A DNA stretch of 64,000 nt from Leifsonia sp. ZF2019 (GCF_019924635.1 NZ_CP065037.1:1-64000), one strand, 5' to 3'; counted from the stretch's first letter, positions 11,540 to 19,744 are shown. The notes: generated by a model not told the origin, from the letters alone. Numbers and translations are program-made.

Positions 11540-11971
11540 ATGACGAACACGACCGAGGCCTCGCGCCATTTCGCCGCCAAGCTCCGCTTCGAGACGGATC
11601 CCTCCGACGTGCGTGCCGCTCAGGAGGCGGGGGAGCGGTTCGCACTGATCGACACCCGTGGGGAGGCCGCGTGGAGGCAGGGGCGGGCGATCGGTGCGAT
11701 CCACCTCCCGACCGCGGAGATCGCCGAGCGTGTCGCGCGGGTGGTCGAGCCCGGCACTCCGGTGGTCGTCTATTGCTGGGGTCCGGGATGCAACGGCTCG
11801 ACCAAGGCCGCTCTCGCGTTCAGCCTGCAAGGTTACGAGGTGCGCGAGATGATCGGCGGCTTCGAGTACTGGGCGCGGGAAGGGCTGCCCGTGGAAGACG
11901 ACCACGGCGACGTCACGCGCGCGGCGGACCCTCTGACGGCACCGGTCGACGGGGTGAGCTGCGCCTGCTGA
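11540..11971 (+). CDS. Rhodanese-like sulfurtransferase domain protein
   Basis: A single rhodanese domain of 143 residues. The core begins with FALIDTRGEAAWRQG (35-49) and AIHLPTAEI, and the active-site loop is YCWGPGCNGS with the expected persulfide-forming Cys79 and a second Cys84 in the loop. The C-terminus ends CAC. Such proteins transfer sulfane sulfur or act in stress responses; the acceptor here is unknown. The reading frame is open far upstream, across the tRNA-Ala and the Lrp gene. That extension is a high-GC artefact, and ATG 11540 fits both the domain and the -10 hexamer. It is divergent from an Lrp-type regulator. Confidence 0.82.
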   Translation: MTNTTEASRHFAAKLRFETDPSDVRAAQEAGERFALIDTRGEAAWRQGRAIGAIHLPTAEIAERVARVVEPGTPVVVYCWGPGCNGSTKAALAFSLQGYEVREMIGGFEYWAREGLPVEDDHGDVTRAADPLTAPVDGVSCAC

Positions 11972-11989
11972 CGCCTGAAGCCGTGCCGC

Positions 11990-12853
11990 TCACTTCACGA
12001 GCCGGGAGAGCACGCGATCCGCGAGCGGCTTGCCACCCGTCTGGCAGGTGGGGCAGTACTGGAGAGTGGAGTCGGCGAAGATGACCTGGCGGATCGTGTC
12101 CCCGCACACTGGGCAGGGCTCGCCGGTACGACCGTGGACGCGCAGCCCCGACTTCTTCTCGCTCTTGAGCTCCGAAGCGGCGAGACCGTCGGCACGGGCG
12201 AGCGCCTCCCGGAGAGTCGACTGCATCGCGTCGTAGAGCCGATCGAGCTCGTCGTCCGACATGGCGGCCGGCTTGAACGGCGACATCAGCGCCGCATGCA
12301 GGATCTCGTCCGAGTAGGCGTTGCCGATGCCGGCGATCACCGACTGATTGCGCAGCACGCCCTTGATCTGCGCGCGGCCCTGCCCGGCGAGGATCCTCGC
12401 GAACGCGTCGCGCGTGAAAGACGCGTCGAGCGGGTCCGGACCGAGTCGCGCGATGCCAGGGACGTCCGACGGATCCCGCACCACGGAGATCGACAGGCTC
12501 TTCTTCGTGCCGGCCTCGGTGATGTCGAGGCCGGAGCCGTCGTCGAGCACGAGGCGCGCGGCGAGAGGCCCTTTTCCCGGGCGACCGGACGGAGGCGGCG
12601 GAGGGGTCTCGCGCCACCGGATCCACCCCGCTCGCGCCAGATGGAGGACGACGTGGAGGTCGCCCGCCGAGATGTCGAGGAACTTGCCGTGCCGCGAGAC
12701 GCCCGCGATGGTGAGGCCATGCAGCGCTTCCACCGGCGGATCGAACGTCTTCAGCGCCGCGAAAGCGGAGATCGTCAGCCGGTCGATGACGCGTCCGGTC
12801 AGCCGCGCGTTCAGATCGGCGGCGAGGGCGGTGACTTCCGGCAGTTCGGGCAC
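11990..12853 (-). CDS. Fpg/Nei family DNA glycosylase
   Basis: This is a base-excision repair glycosylase/AP lyase for oxidised bases. The catalytic N-terminal proline is visible in MPELPEV, which requires that the start is the GTG at 12853, not the GTG one codon upstream. The product has 287 residues. Glu2 follows the proline, the helix-two-turn-helix region includes NQSVIAGIGNAYSDEIL, and a C-terminal zinc finger has CPVC followed by CPTC (C-X2-C...C-X2-C). A Pro/Gly insertion (TPPPPPSGRPG, about 83-93) is typical of one actinobacterial subgroup. Fpg and Nei substrate preference cannot be separated by eye. The Nudix gene diverges 47 bp away. Confidence 0.9.
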   Translation of the reverse strand: MPELPEVTALAADLNARLTGRVIDRLTISAFAALKTFDPPVEALHGLTIAGVSRHGKFLDISAGDLHVVLHLARAGWIRWRETPPPPPSGRPGKGPLAARLVLDDGSGLDITEAGTKKSLSISVVRDPSDVPGIARLGPDPLDASFTRDAFARILAGQGRAQIKGVLRNQSVIAGIGNAYSDEILHAALMSPFKPAAMSDDELDRLYDAMQSTLREALARADGLAASELKSEKKSGLRVHGRTGEPCPVCGDTIRQVIFADSTLQYCPTCQTGGKPLADRVLSRLVK

Positions 12854-12888
12854 CACCCCATACTGCTCCTCTCCGCCGACAACGGCAG

Positions 12889-12894
12889 TAGGGT
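12889..12894 (+). promoter_or_regulatory. -10 element of the Nudix gene (leaderless type)
   Basis: TAGGGT is exactly 6 nt before the ATG at 12901 and no ribosome-binding site is present. Confidence 0.55.
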
Positions 12895-12900
12895 GTCGCC

Positions 12901-13317
12901 ATGGATATCAGGGTCGCCGCGTACGGCGTCATCGTGGACGACGGTCGCATCCTGCTCGCCCACTGGAACGAAGGCGGACGTTCGGGATGGACGCTGCCGG
13001 GCGGCGGCATCGATCCCGGTGAGGATCCGGTGGATGCCGTCGTGCGTGAGATCGCGGAGGAGACCGGCTATGCGGCGGACGCCGGAGATCTGCTCGGCAT
13101 CGATTCCAAGGTGGTCCCGGCGGAGCAGCGGTTCACACCGGACGCCGGACCATTGCATGCGCTGCGCATCGTCTACCGGGCAACGGTCGTGGGCGGCACG
13201 CTGGCGAACGAGCGGGACGGGTCGACGGACGAGGCGGCGTGGTTCCGGCTCGACGCCATCCCGAACCGGCGGGTCGATCTCGTCGACGTGGCGCTCGGCC
13301 TGGCCGGCCTGCGCTGA
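12901..13317 (+). CDS. Nudix hydrolase
   Basis: The 138-residue protein has a complete Nudix box near residues 38-60, starting GGGIDPGED and continuing REIAEETGY, which carries the metal-binding glutamates. Nudix enzymes cleave nucleoside diphosphates linked to another moiety; the substrate of this one is unknown. It is divergent from the Fpg/Nei repair gene, which makes a role in removing damaged nucleotides plausible but unproven. It starts at ATG 12901 behind a leaderless-type promoter. Confidence 0.9.
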   Translation: MDIRVAAYGVIVDDGRILLAHWNEGGRSGWTLPGGGIDPGEDPVDAVVREIAEETGYAADAGDLLGIDSKVVPAEQRFTPDAGPLHALRIVYRATVVGGTLANERDGSTDEAAWFRLDAIPNRRVDLVDVALGLAGLR

Positions 13318-13336
13318 GCCGGGGGCTGCGAGCCGA

Positions 13337-13537
13337 TCAGACGGTGACGACGTCGCGTCGTTCGCTCGGGATGATGATCCACATCGCGATATAGGCGATG
13401 AACTGCGGGCCCGGAAGCAGGCACGAAAGCAGGAAGAGCACGCGGACCGTCGTCGGCGTCAGGCCGAAGCGTTGAGCGAGGCCCGCGCAGACGCCGCCGA
13501 GGACGCGGCCGTGGAGGGGACGCTGGAGGATGTTCAT
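13337..13537 (-). CDS. PspC domain protein
   Basis: This 66-residue protein is a single PspC domain: a basic start (MNILQRPLHGRVLGGVCAG), a short helix (LAQRFGLTPTTVRV) and one membrane segment (about 35-56). The frame extends 19 codons upstream, but ATG 13537 has GGAG just before it and matches the conserved PspC opening, so I chose it. PspC domains occur in membrane-stress sensors; the role of this stand-alone copy is unknown. Confidence 0.8.
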   Translation of the reverse strand: MNILQRPLHGRVLGGVCAGLAQRFGLTPTTVRVLFLLSCLLPGPQFIAYIAMWIIIPSERRDVVTV

Positions 13538-13645
13538 GTCTCCAGCTTCGCCGCCCTCGCACCGATCCGCTATCGGGGTAACCCCCGAACGCACCCCGAG
13601 ACCCCGTCCCGTCGGGACGAGGTCTCGGAGAGGTGAGTCGTGGTG

Positions 13646-14188
13646 CTACTCAGCGGCGGGGGCCGTGGGCTCCTCGTCGGCGACCCACAGCTCGTCGTCG
13701 GCGCGGAACGTCTGCCAGACCGCGTAGAGCACGCCCACGGCGGCGATGGCTCCGAGGCTGATGGCGACGATGGTGCCGGCACCCGGGCCGCTCTTCTTCG
13801 CAGGCACCTTCACCTTGCGGGTGATCTCCTTGCGCGCCTTGGCGAAGTCGCCGCTGAAGGCCGCGGCGCGAGCGGCGCGAGCGTGGTCCACCACCGAGAG
13901 GGCCGTACCGACCGCGGATCCGACGGCGGGGATGACATCGCCGACGAAACGATCGCGTGCCGCGCCCGCGACCTTGCCAGCGGTCTCTGCGGCCGGGCGC
14001 ACGTACGAGTCGTAGCCCTCACGAACGCGCGGTGCGATCTCCTCGCGGGTGTAGTAGGCGGCCTGCTTGCGGGCTTCGGCAGCCACGGAGTTCGCGTGCG
14101 CGAGCACCTCCTGCTGCTGCCCCCACAGCTCTTCCGCGCTGCTGCGCAGGCGCTTGAGCTCCTTCTTGCGCTTCCGTGTCAGGCTCAT
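13646..14188 (-). CDS. Uncharacterised helical protein with one C-terminal membrane segment
   Basis: I do not recognise a named family. The 180-residue product starts with a strongly basic stretch (MSLTRKRKKELKRLR). A long charged helical region follows that could form a coiled coil (AEELWGQQQEVLAHANSV). One hydrophobic segment lies at about 140-160 (AGTIVAISLGAIAAVGVLY), followed by an acidic tail. ATG 14188 is preceded by GGAGG at a good distance; the frame extends further upstream without support. A membrane-attached helper protein is possible, but no function should be assumed. Confidence 0.7.
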   Translation of the reverse strand: MSLTRKRKKELKRLRSSAEELWGQQQEVLAHANSVAAEARKQAAYYTREEIAPRVREGYDSYVRPAAETAGKVAGAARDRFVGDVIPAVGSAVGTALSVVDHARAARAAAFSGDFAKARKEITRKVKVPAKKSGPGAGTIVAISLGAIAAVGVLYAVWQTFRADDELWVADEEPTAPAAE

Positions 14189-14300
14189 CCTGGACCTCCA
14201 TTGCGTCGGAATAGCGAACCGACTCCATCTTGCCACCGAAAGGGCTGGGGATGGACCGAGAGGTGAAGTCCTCTGCGGATAACCAGCTAACCCCCTGTGT

Positions 14301-14306
14301 AAGAAT
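14301..14306 (+). promoter_or_regulatory. -10 element of the cyclophilin gene (leaderless type)
   Basis: AAGAAT (within TAAGAAT) lies exactly 6 nt before the ATG at 14313 and no Shine-Dalgarno sequence is present. Confidence 0.45.
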
Positions 14307-14312
14307 TGGGCC

Positions 14313-14852
14313 ATGTCTAAGCACACCGCCGTCGCCACGCTCCACACCAACTACGGAGACATCAAGGTCAACCTCTACGGCAACCACGCGCCGAAGACGG
14401 TGCGCAACTTCGTCGGCCTGGCGACCGGTGAGATCGAGTGGACCCACCCGGCGACCGGCGAGAAGACCAGCACGCCGCTCTACGACGGCGTGATCTTCCA
14501 CCGCATCATCCCCGGCTTCATGATCCAGGGCGGCGACCCGCTCGGCCAGGGAATCGGCGGACCGGGCTACCAGTTCGACGACGAGATCAACCCCGAGCTC
14601 GACTTCACGCAGCCGTACATCCTCGCCATGGCCAACGCCGGAATCCAGGGCGGCCGCGGCACCAACGGCTCGCAGTTCTTCATCACCGTCGGACCGACCA
14701 CGTGGCTGCAGGGCAAGCACACCATCTTCGGCGAGGTCGCGGACGACGCGTCGCGCAAGATCGTCGACAAGCTCGCCGAGGTGCCGACCGACGCACGTGA
14801 CCGGCCGCTCGACGACGTCGTCATCGAGTCGGTCGAGATCGAGCAGGTCTGA
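14313..14852 (+). CDS. ppiA: Peptidyl-prolyl cis-trans isomerase (cyclophilin type)
   Basis: Cyclophilin-type prolyl isomerase of 179 residues without a signal peptide, so probably cytoplasmic. The signature YDGVIFHRIIPGFMIQGGDP contains the catalytic Arg and Phe. Further family motifs are MANAGIQGGRGTNGSQFFIT and a conserved Trp in TTWLQGKHTIFGEV. It lies before a rhomboid gene, an order also seen near the origin in mycobacteria. ATG 14313 lacks a ribosome-binding site but has a -10 hexamer 6 nt upstream. Confidence 0.94.
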   Translation: MSKHTAVATLHTNYGDIKVNLYGNHAPKTVRNFVGLATGEIEWTHPATGEKTSTPLYDGVIFHRIIPGFMIQGGDPLGQGIGGPGYQFDDEINPELDFTQPYILAMANAGIQGGRGTNGSQFFITVGPTTWLQGKHTIFGEVADDASRKIVDKLAEVPTDARDRPLDDVVIESVEIEQV

Positions 14853-14876
14853 GACCGGACGGGCGAGTCAGCGGAG

Positions 14877-15713
14877 ATGTCTCAGCCCGTCGACGCGCGA
14901 GCGAGTTACTGCTATCGGCATCCGGACCGCGTCAGCTATGTGTTGTGCCAGCGCTGCGGGCGCACGATCTGCGGTGAGTGCCAGACGCAGGGTGCCGTCG
15001 GCGTCGTCTGCCCGGAGTGCATGGCCGAGCAGCGCGCCACCGCGCCGAAGACCAAGCCGGCCTGGATCCCCCGGCTGACCGGTCAGGGTGCTCCTGTCGT
15101 CACCTACGCGATCATCGCGGTGTGCGCGGTCGTGTTCATCCTGCAGTCGCTGCCGGTGATCGGGTCCGAGGTGACCCGTGCCATCCAGTACGCCGGCGTC
15201 TACTCGGATCCGCGGGCGTTCGAGCCGTGGCGTCTGCTGACGTCCGTGTTCGCCCACGCGAGCATCATCCACATCCTGCTCAACATGTACACGCTGTGGA
15301 TCTTCGGCAGCGTCCTCGAGCCGATGCTCGGGAGGCTGCGCTTCCTCGGCCTGTTCCTCATCAGCGGGTTCGCGGGGTCGGTCGGCGTGCTGATGCTGAG
15401 CAGTCCCCTGCAGCCGGTGGTCGGCGCGTCCGGGGCCATCTTCGGCATGTTCGGCGCCTTCTTCATCATCCAGCGGAGGCTCGGCGGCAATGCCACGCAG
15501 ATCCTCGTGCTGGTGGCGCTCAACATCGGCATCGGATTCCTGCCCGGTCTCAACATCGCGTGGCAGGCGCACGTCGGTGGGTTGATCGGGGGCATCCTGG
15601 TGGGGCTCATCTACGTGGAGACGCGCAAGCCCTCCCGGCGCAGACTCCAGCTGCCGCTGGTCATCGTGCTGTGCCTCCTGCTGATCGCGCTGAGCCTGAT
15701 CCGCTTCCTCTGA
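14877..15713 (+). CDS. Rhomboid family intramembrane serine protease with N-terminal zinc finger
   Basis: Rhomboids cut membrane proteins inside the bilayer. The 278-residue protein begins with a B-box-like zinc-binding region rich in Cys and His (about 11-50: CYRH, CQRC, CGEC, CPEC). Six or seven membrane segments follow. The catalytic Ser185 lies in GASG (183-186) and the catalytic His232 in WQAHVGG. The rhomboid fold motif LLNMYTLWIFG precedes them. Cytosolic B-box-like fingers are common on actinobacterial rhomboids, so this architecture is not unique. The start is 24 nt after ppiA. Confidence 0.92.
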   Translation: MSQPVDARASYCYRHPDRVSYVLCQRCGRTICGECQTQGAVGVVCPECMAEQRATAPKTKPAWIPRLTGQGAPVVTYAIIAVCAVVFILQSLPVIGSEVTRAIQYAGVYSDPRAFEPWRLLTSVFAHASIIHILLNMYTLWIFGSVLEPMLGRLRFLGLFLISGFAGSVGVLMLSSPLQPVVGASGAIFGMFGAFFIIQRRLGGNATQILVLVALNIGIGFLPGLNIAWQAHVGGLIGGILVGLIYVETRKPSRRRLQLPLVIVLCLLLIALSLIRFL

Positions 15714-15739
15714 TCCGTGTCGTCGAGCGGTCGTCCGCA

Positions 15740-15894
15740 TTTCCCACAAGGCGTGGATAAGTTATCCACAGGGTTGTTAACAGTGGGGATAATTACACAG
15801 ATGTAACTCTCCACAGGCTTATTAACACTGGGGAGAACGAGTAACAGTTCGTTGTCCTCAGTGTGGACAACAGCATGTGGATAACTGTGGAAAC
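15740..15894. other. Second DnaA-box cluster between the rhomboid gene and crgA
   Basis: This gene-free stretch contains two perfect DnaA boxes, at 15762-15770 (+) and 15876-15884 (-). Three boxes with one mismatch lie at 15752-15760, 15784-15792 and 15862-15870, with more two-mismatch copies. Two near-identical 16-mers, TTAACANTGGGGANAA, lie 45 bp apart at 15777-15792 and 15822-15837. The composition (TTGTTAACA, TTATTAACA, TGTGGATAA) is close to that of the dnaA-dnaN origin. It may titrate or load DnaA, or be part of a bipartite origin; that is inference. Confidence 0.75.
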
Positions 15895-15896
15895 GA

Positions 15897-15927
15897 AGAA
15901 GCCCGGTCCAGAGCGGACCGGGCTTCT
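15897..15927 (-). terminator. Intrinsic terminator of crgA
   Basis: A perfect 13-bp stem (AGAAGCCCGGTCC and its complement) closes a 5-nt loop 32 nt after the crgA stop. Reading on the - strand it runs into a T-rich stretch (TTCTTCGTTTCC). It also separates crgA from the DnaA-box cluster. Confidence 0.75.
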
Positions 15928-15959
15928 CGACGCGCAGCGTCACAGGCGGGGGAGCGGCG

Positions 15960-16211
15960 TCACCGCCACCGGGTGGTCATGAGGAAGCCGATGAAGGCGA
16001 TGCCGAAACCGACGAGGATGTTCCACGCGCCGAGGGCGGGGATGGGGTACTGGTTCTGGCTGACATAGAAGACGATGATCCACACCAGGCCGAGCAGCAT
16101 GAAGCCGAACATCACCGGCTTGAACCACACCGGGTTCGGCGCCTCCTCTCCGGAGGCGGAGGCGATCCGCGCGCTGCGCTCGGGCTTGGTCTTCGTCTTG
16201 CTGCGTGCCAT
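15960..16211 (-). CDS. crgA: Cell division protein CrgA
   Basis: CrgA is a small actinobacterial membrane protein that recruits septal cell-wall proteins. The 83-residue product has a basic N-terminus (MARSKTKTKPERSAR) and two membrane segments at about 31-50 and 62-78, separated by the conserved YVSQNQYPIPALGAWNI loop. The ORF extends upstream, but ATG 16211 gives the normal length. TACACT lies 8 nt before it, so a near-leaderless mRNA is likely. It is divergent from the sortase gene. Confidence 0.92.
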   Translation of the reverse strand: MARSKTKTKPERSARIASASGEEAPNPVWFKPVMFGFMLLGLVWIIVFYVSQNQYPIPALGAWNILVGFGIAFIGFLMTTRWR

Positions 16212-16262
16212 AGCACAACAGTGTAGCGGGACCGGTCTGGGCGTTCCGCCAGCTTTTCCTCC

Positions 16263-16268
16263 TAGAAT
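16263..16268 (+). promoter_or_regulatory. -10 element of the sortase gene (leaderless type)
   Basis: TAGAAT lies 7 nt before the ATG at 16276, with no room for a ribosome-binding site. Confidence 0.55.
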
Positions 16269-16275
16269 CTCCCAT

Positions 16276-17103
16276 ATGGCGGACCCGACCGAACCCGAGC
16301 TGCGTCGCCCGCGCGGAACCGAGCGTCGTGGCGGCCGGAGCCGGGGCACGAAGCAGCGCAAGCCGCACCGACGGCCCACCGTCGTCGGCGTGCTCGGCGA
16401 GATCCTCATCACGGCCGGTGTGCTCGTCCTGCTCTTCCTCGGCTGGCAGATGTGGTGGAACAACCTCGTCGTCGACAAGCAGCAGAGTTCTGCGGCCGCC
16501 AGCCAGAGCCAGCAGTGGATCGATGACGCTCTGAAGGCGCCGAAGCCGACTCCGACACCCGATGAGAACGGGAAGATCGACATCCCGGTGATGGCGAAGC
16601 CGGCCGACTACCAGGCCTTCGCGGTCATCTACATCCCGCGTCTCGGGGCCGACTGGAAGCGGACGATCCGCCAGACCGTCGACGTCGAGAAGGTCCTCAA
16701 CAGCTACACCGCCGGCGTCGGGCACTACGCCGACACCCAGATGCCCGGCCAGATCGGCAATTTCGCCGTCGCCGGCCACGACAGCGGGTGGGGCAACACA
16801 TTCATCGACCTGTCGAAGCTGCACATCGGCGACAAGATCTACGTGCAGACGCAGGACGGCTGGTACACCTACGTGTTCCGCAACTTCGAGTACGTGCAGC
16901 CGTCGGCCGTGCAGGTGCTCCTGCCCGTCCCTCGGCAGCCCGAGGCGACACCGACGGAGCGGCTCATGACGATCACGACGTGCAACCCGCCGTTCGCGGC
17001 CGGGGAGCGGCTCATCGCCTACAACGTCTTCGACAACTACGCACCGCCCCAGGACGTTCCGAGCGAGATCGCCGCCGTCGTGGGCGCCGGCCAGGGAGGC
17101 TGA
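16276..17103 (+). CDS. Class E sortase
   Basis: Sortases anchor surface proteins to the cell wall. The 275-residue protein has a basic, cytoplasmic N-terminus, one membrane segment (about 36-58), a Pro/Thr linker and the catalytic domain. The catalytic residues are His168 (VAGHDSG), Cys236 (TITTCNP) and Arg245 (GERL). TTC-x-P and the crgA/trpG/pknB neighbourhood are typical of class E enzymes, which prefer LAXTG signals. The protein encoded at 39034-41115 ends with LASTG plus a membrane segment and Arg-rich tail, so it is a candidate substrate. The open frame upstream of ATG 16276 overlaps crgA and is not supported. Confidence 0.9.
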   Translation: MADPTEPELRRPRGTERRGGRSRGTKQRKPHRRPTVVGVLGEILITAGVLVLLFLGWQMWWNNLVVDKQQSSAAASQSQQWIDDALKAPKPTPTPDENGKIDIPVMAKPADYQAFAVIYIPRLGADWKRTIRQTVDVEKVLNSYTAGVGHYADTQMPGQIGNFAVAGHDSGWGNTFIDLSKLHIGDKIYVQTQDGWYTYVFRNFEYVQPSAVQVLLPVPRQPEATPTERLMTITTCNPPFAAGERLIAYNVFDNYAPPQDVPSEIAAVVGAGQGG

Positions 17104-17104
17104 C

Positions 17105-17263
17105 ATGTACGCAGCGCTGTGGCGCATCCTGCCGGGACCGGTGTGGGTGCGCATCCTCATCCTGCTGGTCCTCGTGGTCGCCATCCTGTTCGTCCTGGTG
17201 ACCTGGGTCTTCCCGTGGGTGGATTCGCTCTTGGGTCCACAGGAAGGTACCGTGGGGCCGTGA
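17105..17263 (+). CDS. Small single-pass membrane protein (52 residues)
   Basis: A short frame starts with ATG one base after the sortase stop and ends in TGA overlapping the GTG of trpG (GTGA). It encodes MYAALWRILPGPVWVRI, then one long hydrophobic helix (about 18-40) and a short tail. Tight packing between two genes and the clean membrane segment support it as real. A similar short membrane protein is commonly predicted at this position in actinobacteria. Function unknown. Confidence 0.6.
   Translation: MYAALWRILPGPVWVRILILLVLVVAILFVLVTWVFPWVDSLLGPQEGTVGP
17248..17253 (+). promoter_or_regulatory. -10 element of trpG/pabA inside the small membrane gene
   Basis: TACCGT lies exactly 6 nt before the GTG at 17260, so trpG may have its own leaderless transcript in addition to read-through from the sortase operon. 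Confidence 0.4.
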
Positions 17264-17898
17264 CCCGCGTACTCGTCATCGACAACTACGACAGCTTCGT
17301 CTACACGCTGAACGGCTACCTCCGGGAGCTCGGCGCGCAGACGGAGGTCGTGCGCAACGACGACATCGCCACGGCCGACATCCCGGCACGTCTCGCCGAG
17401 TACGACGCGGTGCTGATCTCACCCGGACCGGGCACGCCCGCGGACGCCGGCATCTCGATCCCGGTGGTCGAGCAGGCCCTCGCGACCGGCCAGCCTCTGC
17501 TCGGAGTCTGCCTGGGGCACCAGGCGATCGCCGAGGCGTTCGGTGGGGTCGTCACCAACGCCGAGGAGCTGATGCACGGCAAGACGTCGCAGGTCGGGCA
17601 TGACGACAGCACGCTCTTCGATGGCGTCCCCCAGCCGTTCACCGCGACGCGATACCACTCGCTCGCGGTCGTGGACGGCACGCTCCCCGAGGAGCTCGTC
17701 GTCACGGCACGTACGCCGGGCGGCGTCATCATGGCTCTGGAGCACCGCGAGGCGCCGATCTACGGTGTGCAGTTCCACCCGGAGTCGGTGCTCACCGAGG
17801 GCGGCTACCGGATGCTCGGCAACTGGCTCGAGGTCGCCGGACTGGCCGGTGCGGCCGAGGCGTCACGCGCCCTGAACCCGCTGGTCAAGTTGGGCTGA
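17260..17898 (+). CDS. Anthranilate/aminodeoxychorismate synthase glutamine amidotransferase subunit
   Basis: A class I glutamine amidotransferase that supplies ammonia for anthranilate (tryptophan) or 4-amino-4-deoxychorismate (folate) synthesis. The 212-residue protein starts MTRVLVIDNYDSF. The oxyanion loop is SPGPGTP, nucleophile Cys84 lies in GVCLGHQ, and the His172/Glu174 pair is in FHPES. The partner subunit is not in this window, so TrpG and PabA roles cannot be separated; the mycobacterial gene at this locus is named trpG. GTG 17260 overlaps the preceding stop by 4 nt. It is convergent with pknB. Confidence 0.9.
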   Translation: MTRVLVIDNYDSFVYTLNGYLRELGAQTEVVRNDDIATADIPARLAEYDAVLISPGPGTPADAGISIPVVEQALATGQPLLGVCLGHQAIAEAFGGVVTNAEELMHGKTSQVGHDDSTLFDGVPQPFTATRYHSLAVVDGTLPEELVVTARTPGGVIMALEHREAPIYGVQFHPESVLTEGGYRMLGNWLEVAGLAGAAEASRALNPLVKLG

Positions 17899-17958
17899 GA
17901 CCGCTCGACTCGGAGGGCCGGGCCTTCTCGCTGCGCACGGCGCAGGCGTGCGGCCGGC

Positions 17959-19653
17959 TCAGCCCGAGCAGTAGGTCAGATCGACCGTCGAACCCTGTGG
18001 GACATCGCCCGGGGCGACCGATTGCGAGTGCACCAACGGGGCGCCAGTGTCCTGCGGGCACGATGAGTCGGGTTTCGGGTTCGCCGTGAGCCCGAGCTGC
18101 GAGAGGATGCCTGTCGCAGCCTGGATGGTCTGCCCCGTGAGGTCGGAGAGCGTCACTTTGCCGCTCGAGATCGTGAGCGAGACCGGGTCGCCCTCGTGCG
18201 CGTTCCCCGGCGACGTCGGGTCTGTGGAGATGACGATGTTCGCGGCCACCGACGACGAGTTCTCCGAGGTGACGGGACCGACGGTGAGGCCCGCCGCCGT
18301 GATGGCGGCCTTGGCGGCATCCAGTGTCATGTTGTGGACGTCGGGGACGCTCACGGTCTTCTTGCCCGTCGAAACGAACAGGTTGATCGTGTCACCCGTC
18401 GCGACGACGATGCCCGCACCGGGGTCGCTGCGGATGATCTGGCCCTCGGGATAGGTCGAGCTCGTCTCGGTGGTCTGCGTCCACTTGAGCTTCATCTTCT
18501 CGAGGGCGGCGGTGGCCTGGTCGACCGTCTGCCCGGAGAGACTCGGCACGGTGCGCGACGTCTCGGGCATGGTCGTCGTGGGGGCGAGGCGCAGCACCCA
18601 GGCGAGCACGGCGACGATGACCACGGCCATCACCGCGATGCCGGCCCAGATCCAGATGACCGGAGGGCGGCGCTGGGTGCGCGTCATCGTCTGGTCCTCG
18701 GCGAGCTGGCGGAACGCGGCCTCCGGGCCCGACACCGAGCTCGGCGGGGCGCCGAACAGCGTCTCGGCGAACTCGTCGGTCTCCTTGTGGACGGGAACGC
18801 GGCCGGCGGCGGCCTCCTCGAGGTCGGCGCGGAACTCGGCGACCGTCTGGTAGCGCTCGAAGCGGTCCTTGGTCAGCGCGCGCGCCACGACCACGTCCAT
18901 CGCGGGCGAGACCTTGGGGTTGAGCGTGCTGGGCGCGACCGGCGTCTCGCTCACGTGCTGGTAGGCGACCGCGACCGGGGTGTCTCCCCGGAACGGCGGG
19001 CGGCCGGCGAGCATCTCGAACAGGACGACGCCGGTCGAGTAGAGGTCGGTGCGGGCGTCGACGGACTCGCCCTTCGCCTGCTCCGGCGAGAAGTAGCTCG
19101 CCGTGCCGAGCACGGCGGTGGTCTGCGCGACGGTCGCCGAGGAGTCGCTGATCGCCCGTGCGATGCCGAAGTCCATCACCTTGACCTGGCCGGTCTTGGT
19201 GATCATCACGTTGCCCGGCTTGATGTCGCGGTGAACGACCCCGGCGCGGTGGGAGTACTCGAGGGCCGTCAGGATGCCCTCGGTGATCCGCACGGCCTCC
19301 GAGACCTCCAGCGGCCCCTTCTTGATGAGGTCTTTCAGGAGGATGCCGTCGACGAACTCCATCACGATGAACGGGAGCTGGGCCTCGTGGCCGTTGGGCT
19401 CGTGCACCGTCTCCTCGCCGGCGTCGAAGACGCGGACGATCGTGGGGTGCGCCATGCGGGCGGCGGCCTGGGCCTCCTGGCGGAAGCGTGTGCGGAAGGC
19501 CGGATCCGTCGCGAGCGAGGGCTTCAGCAGCTTGATCGCCACGGTGCGCCCGAGACGCGTGTCGGTGCCGCGGTGCACGTCGGACATGCCCCCGCGCCCG
19601 ACCAGTTCGCCCAGCTGATATCGGCCTGCGAGCAGGCGGCTATCTGGGCTCAA
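17959..19653 (-). CDS. pknB: Serine/threonine protein kinase PknB with PASTA domains
   Basis: Membrane kinase that senses muropeptides or lipid II and controls growth and division. The 564-residue protein has a kinase domain with the Gly-loop VGRGGMSDV, Lys41, HRDIKPGN (Asp143) and DFG at 161-163. A juxtamembrane region and one membrane helix (about 335-360) follow, then extracellular PASTA repeats, recognisable as VPSLSGQTVDQA, VPDVHNMTLDAA and LSDLTGQTIQAA. A Cys pair near the C-terminus could form a disulfide. The start is TTG 19653, supported by GAAGGAG six bases before it. This is the last gene of the fhaA-to-pknB cluster. Confidence 0.94.
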   Translation of the reverse strand: MSPDSRLLAGRYQLGELVGRGGMSDVHRGTDTRLGRTVAIKLLKPSLATDPAFRTRFRQEAQAAARMAHPTIVRVFDAGEETVHEPNGHEAQLPFIVMEFVDGILLKDLIKKGPLEVSEAVRITEGILTALEYSHRAGVVHRDIKPGNVMITKTGQVKVMDFGIARAISDSSATVAQTTAVLGTASYFSPEQAKGESVDARTDLYSTGVVLFEMLAGRPPFRGDTPVAVAYQHVSETPVAPSTLNPKVSPAMDVVVARALTKDRFERYQTVAEFRADLEEAAAGRVPVHKETDEFAETLFGAPPSSVSGPEAAFRQLAEDQTMTRTQRRPPVIWIWAGIAVMAVVIVAVLAWVLRLAPTTTMPETSRTVPSLSGQTVDQATAALEKMKLKWTQTTETSSTYPEGQIIRSDPGAGIVVATGDTINLFVSTGKKTVSVPDVHNMTLDAAKAAITAAGLTVGPVTSENSSSVAANIVISTDPTSPGNAHEGDPVSLTISSGKVTLSDLTGQTIQAATGILSQLGLTANPKPDSSCPQDTGAPLVHSQSVAPGDVPQGSTVDLTYCSG

Positions 19654-19744
19654 TGCGGACTCCTTCTCAGGCGGTGGCTGTCGGCTAGTGTAGCGGGCTG
19701 ATTCTGAATGTCTCCCTCGTGCGGGGGCCGTCAGACGATCGCGG

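Noticed and set aside
14877-15713. Rhomboid with a cysteine-rich N-terminus as a new fusion.
   Set aside because: B-box-type zinc fingers on rhomboids are already known in actinobacteria.
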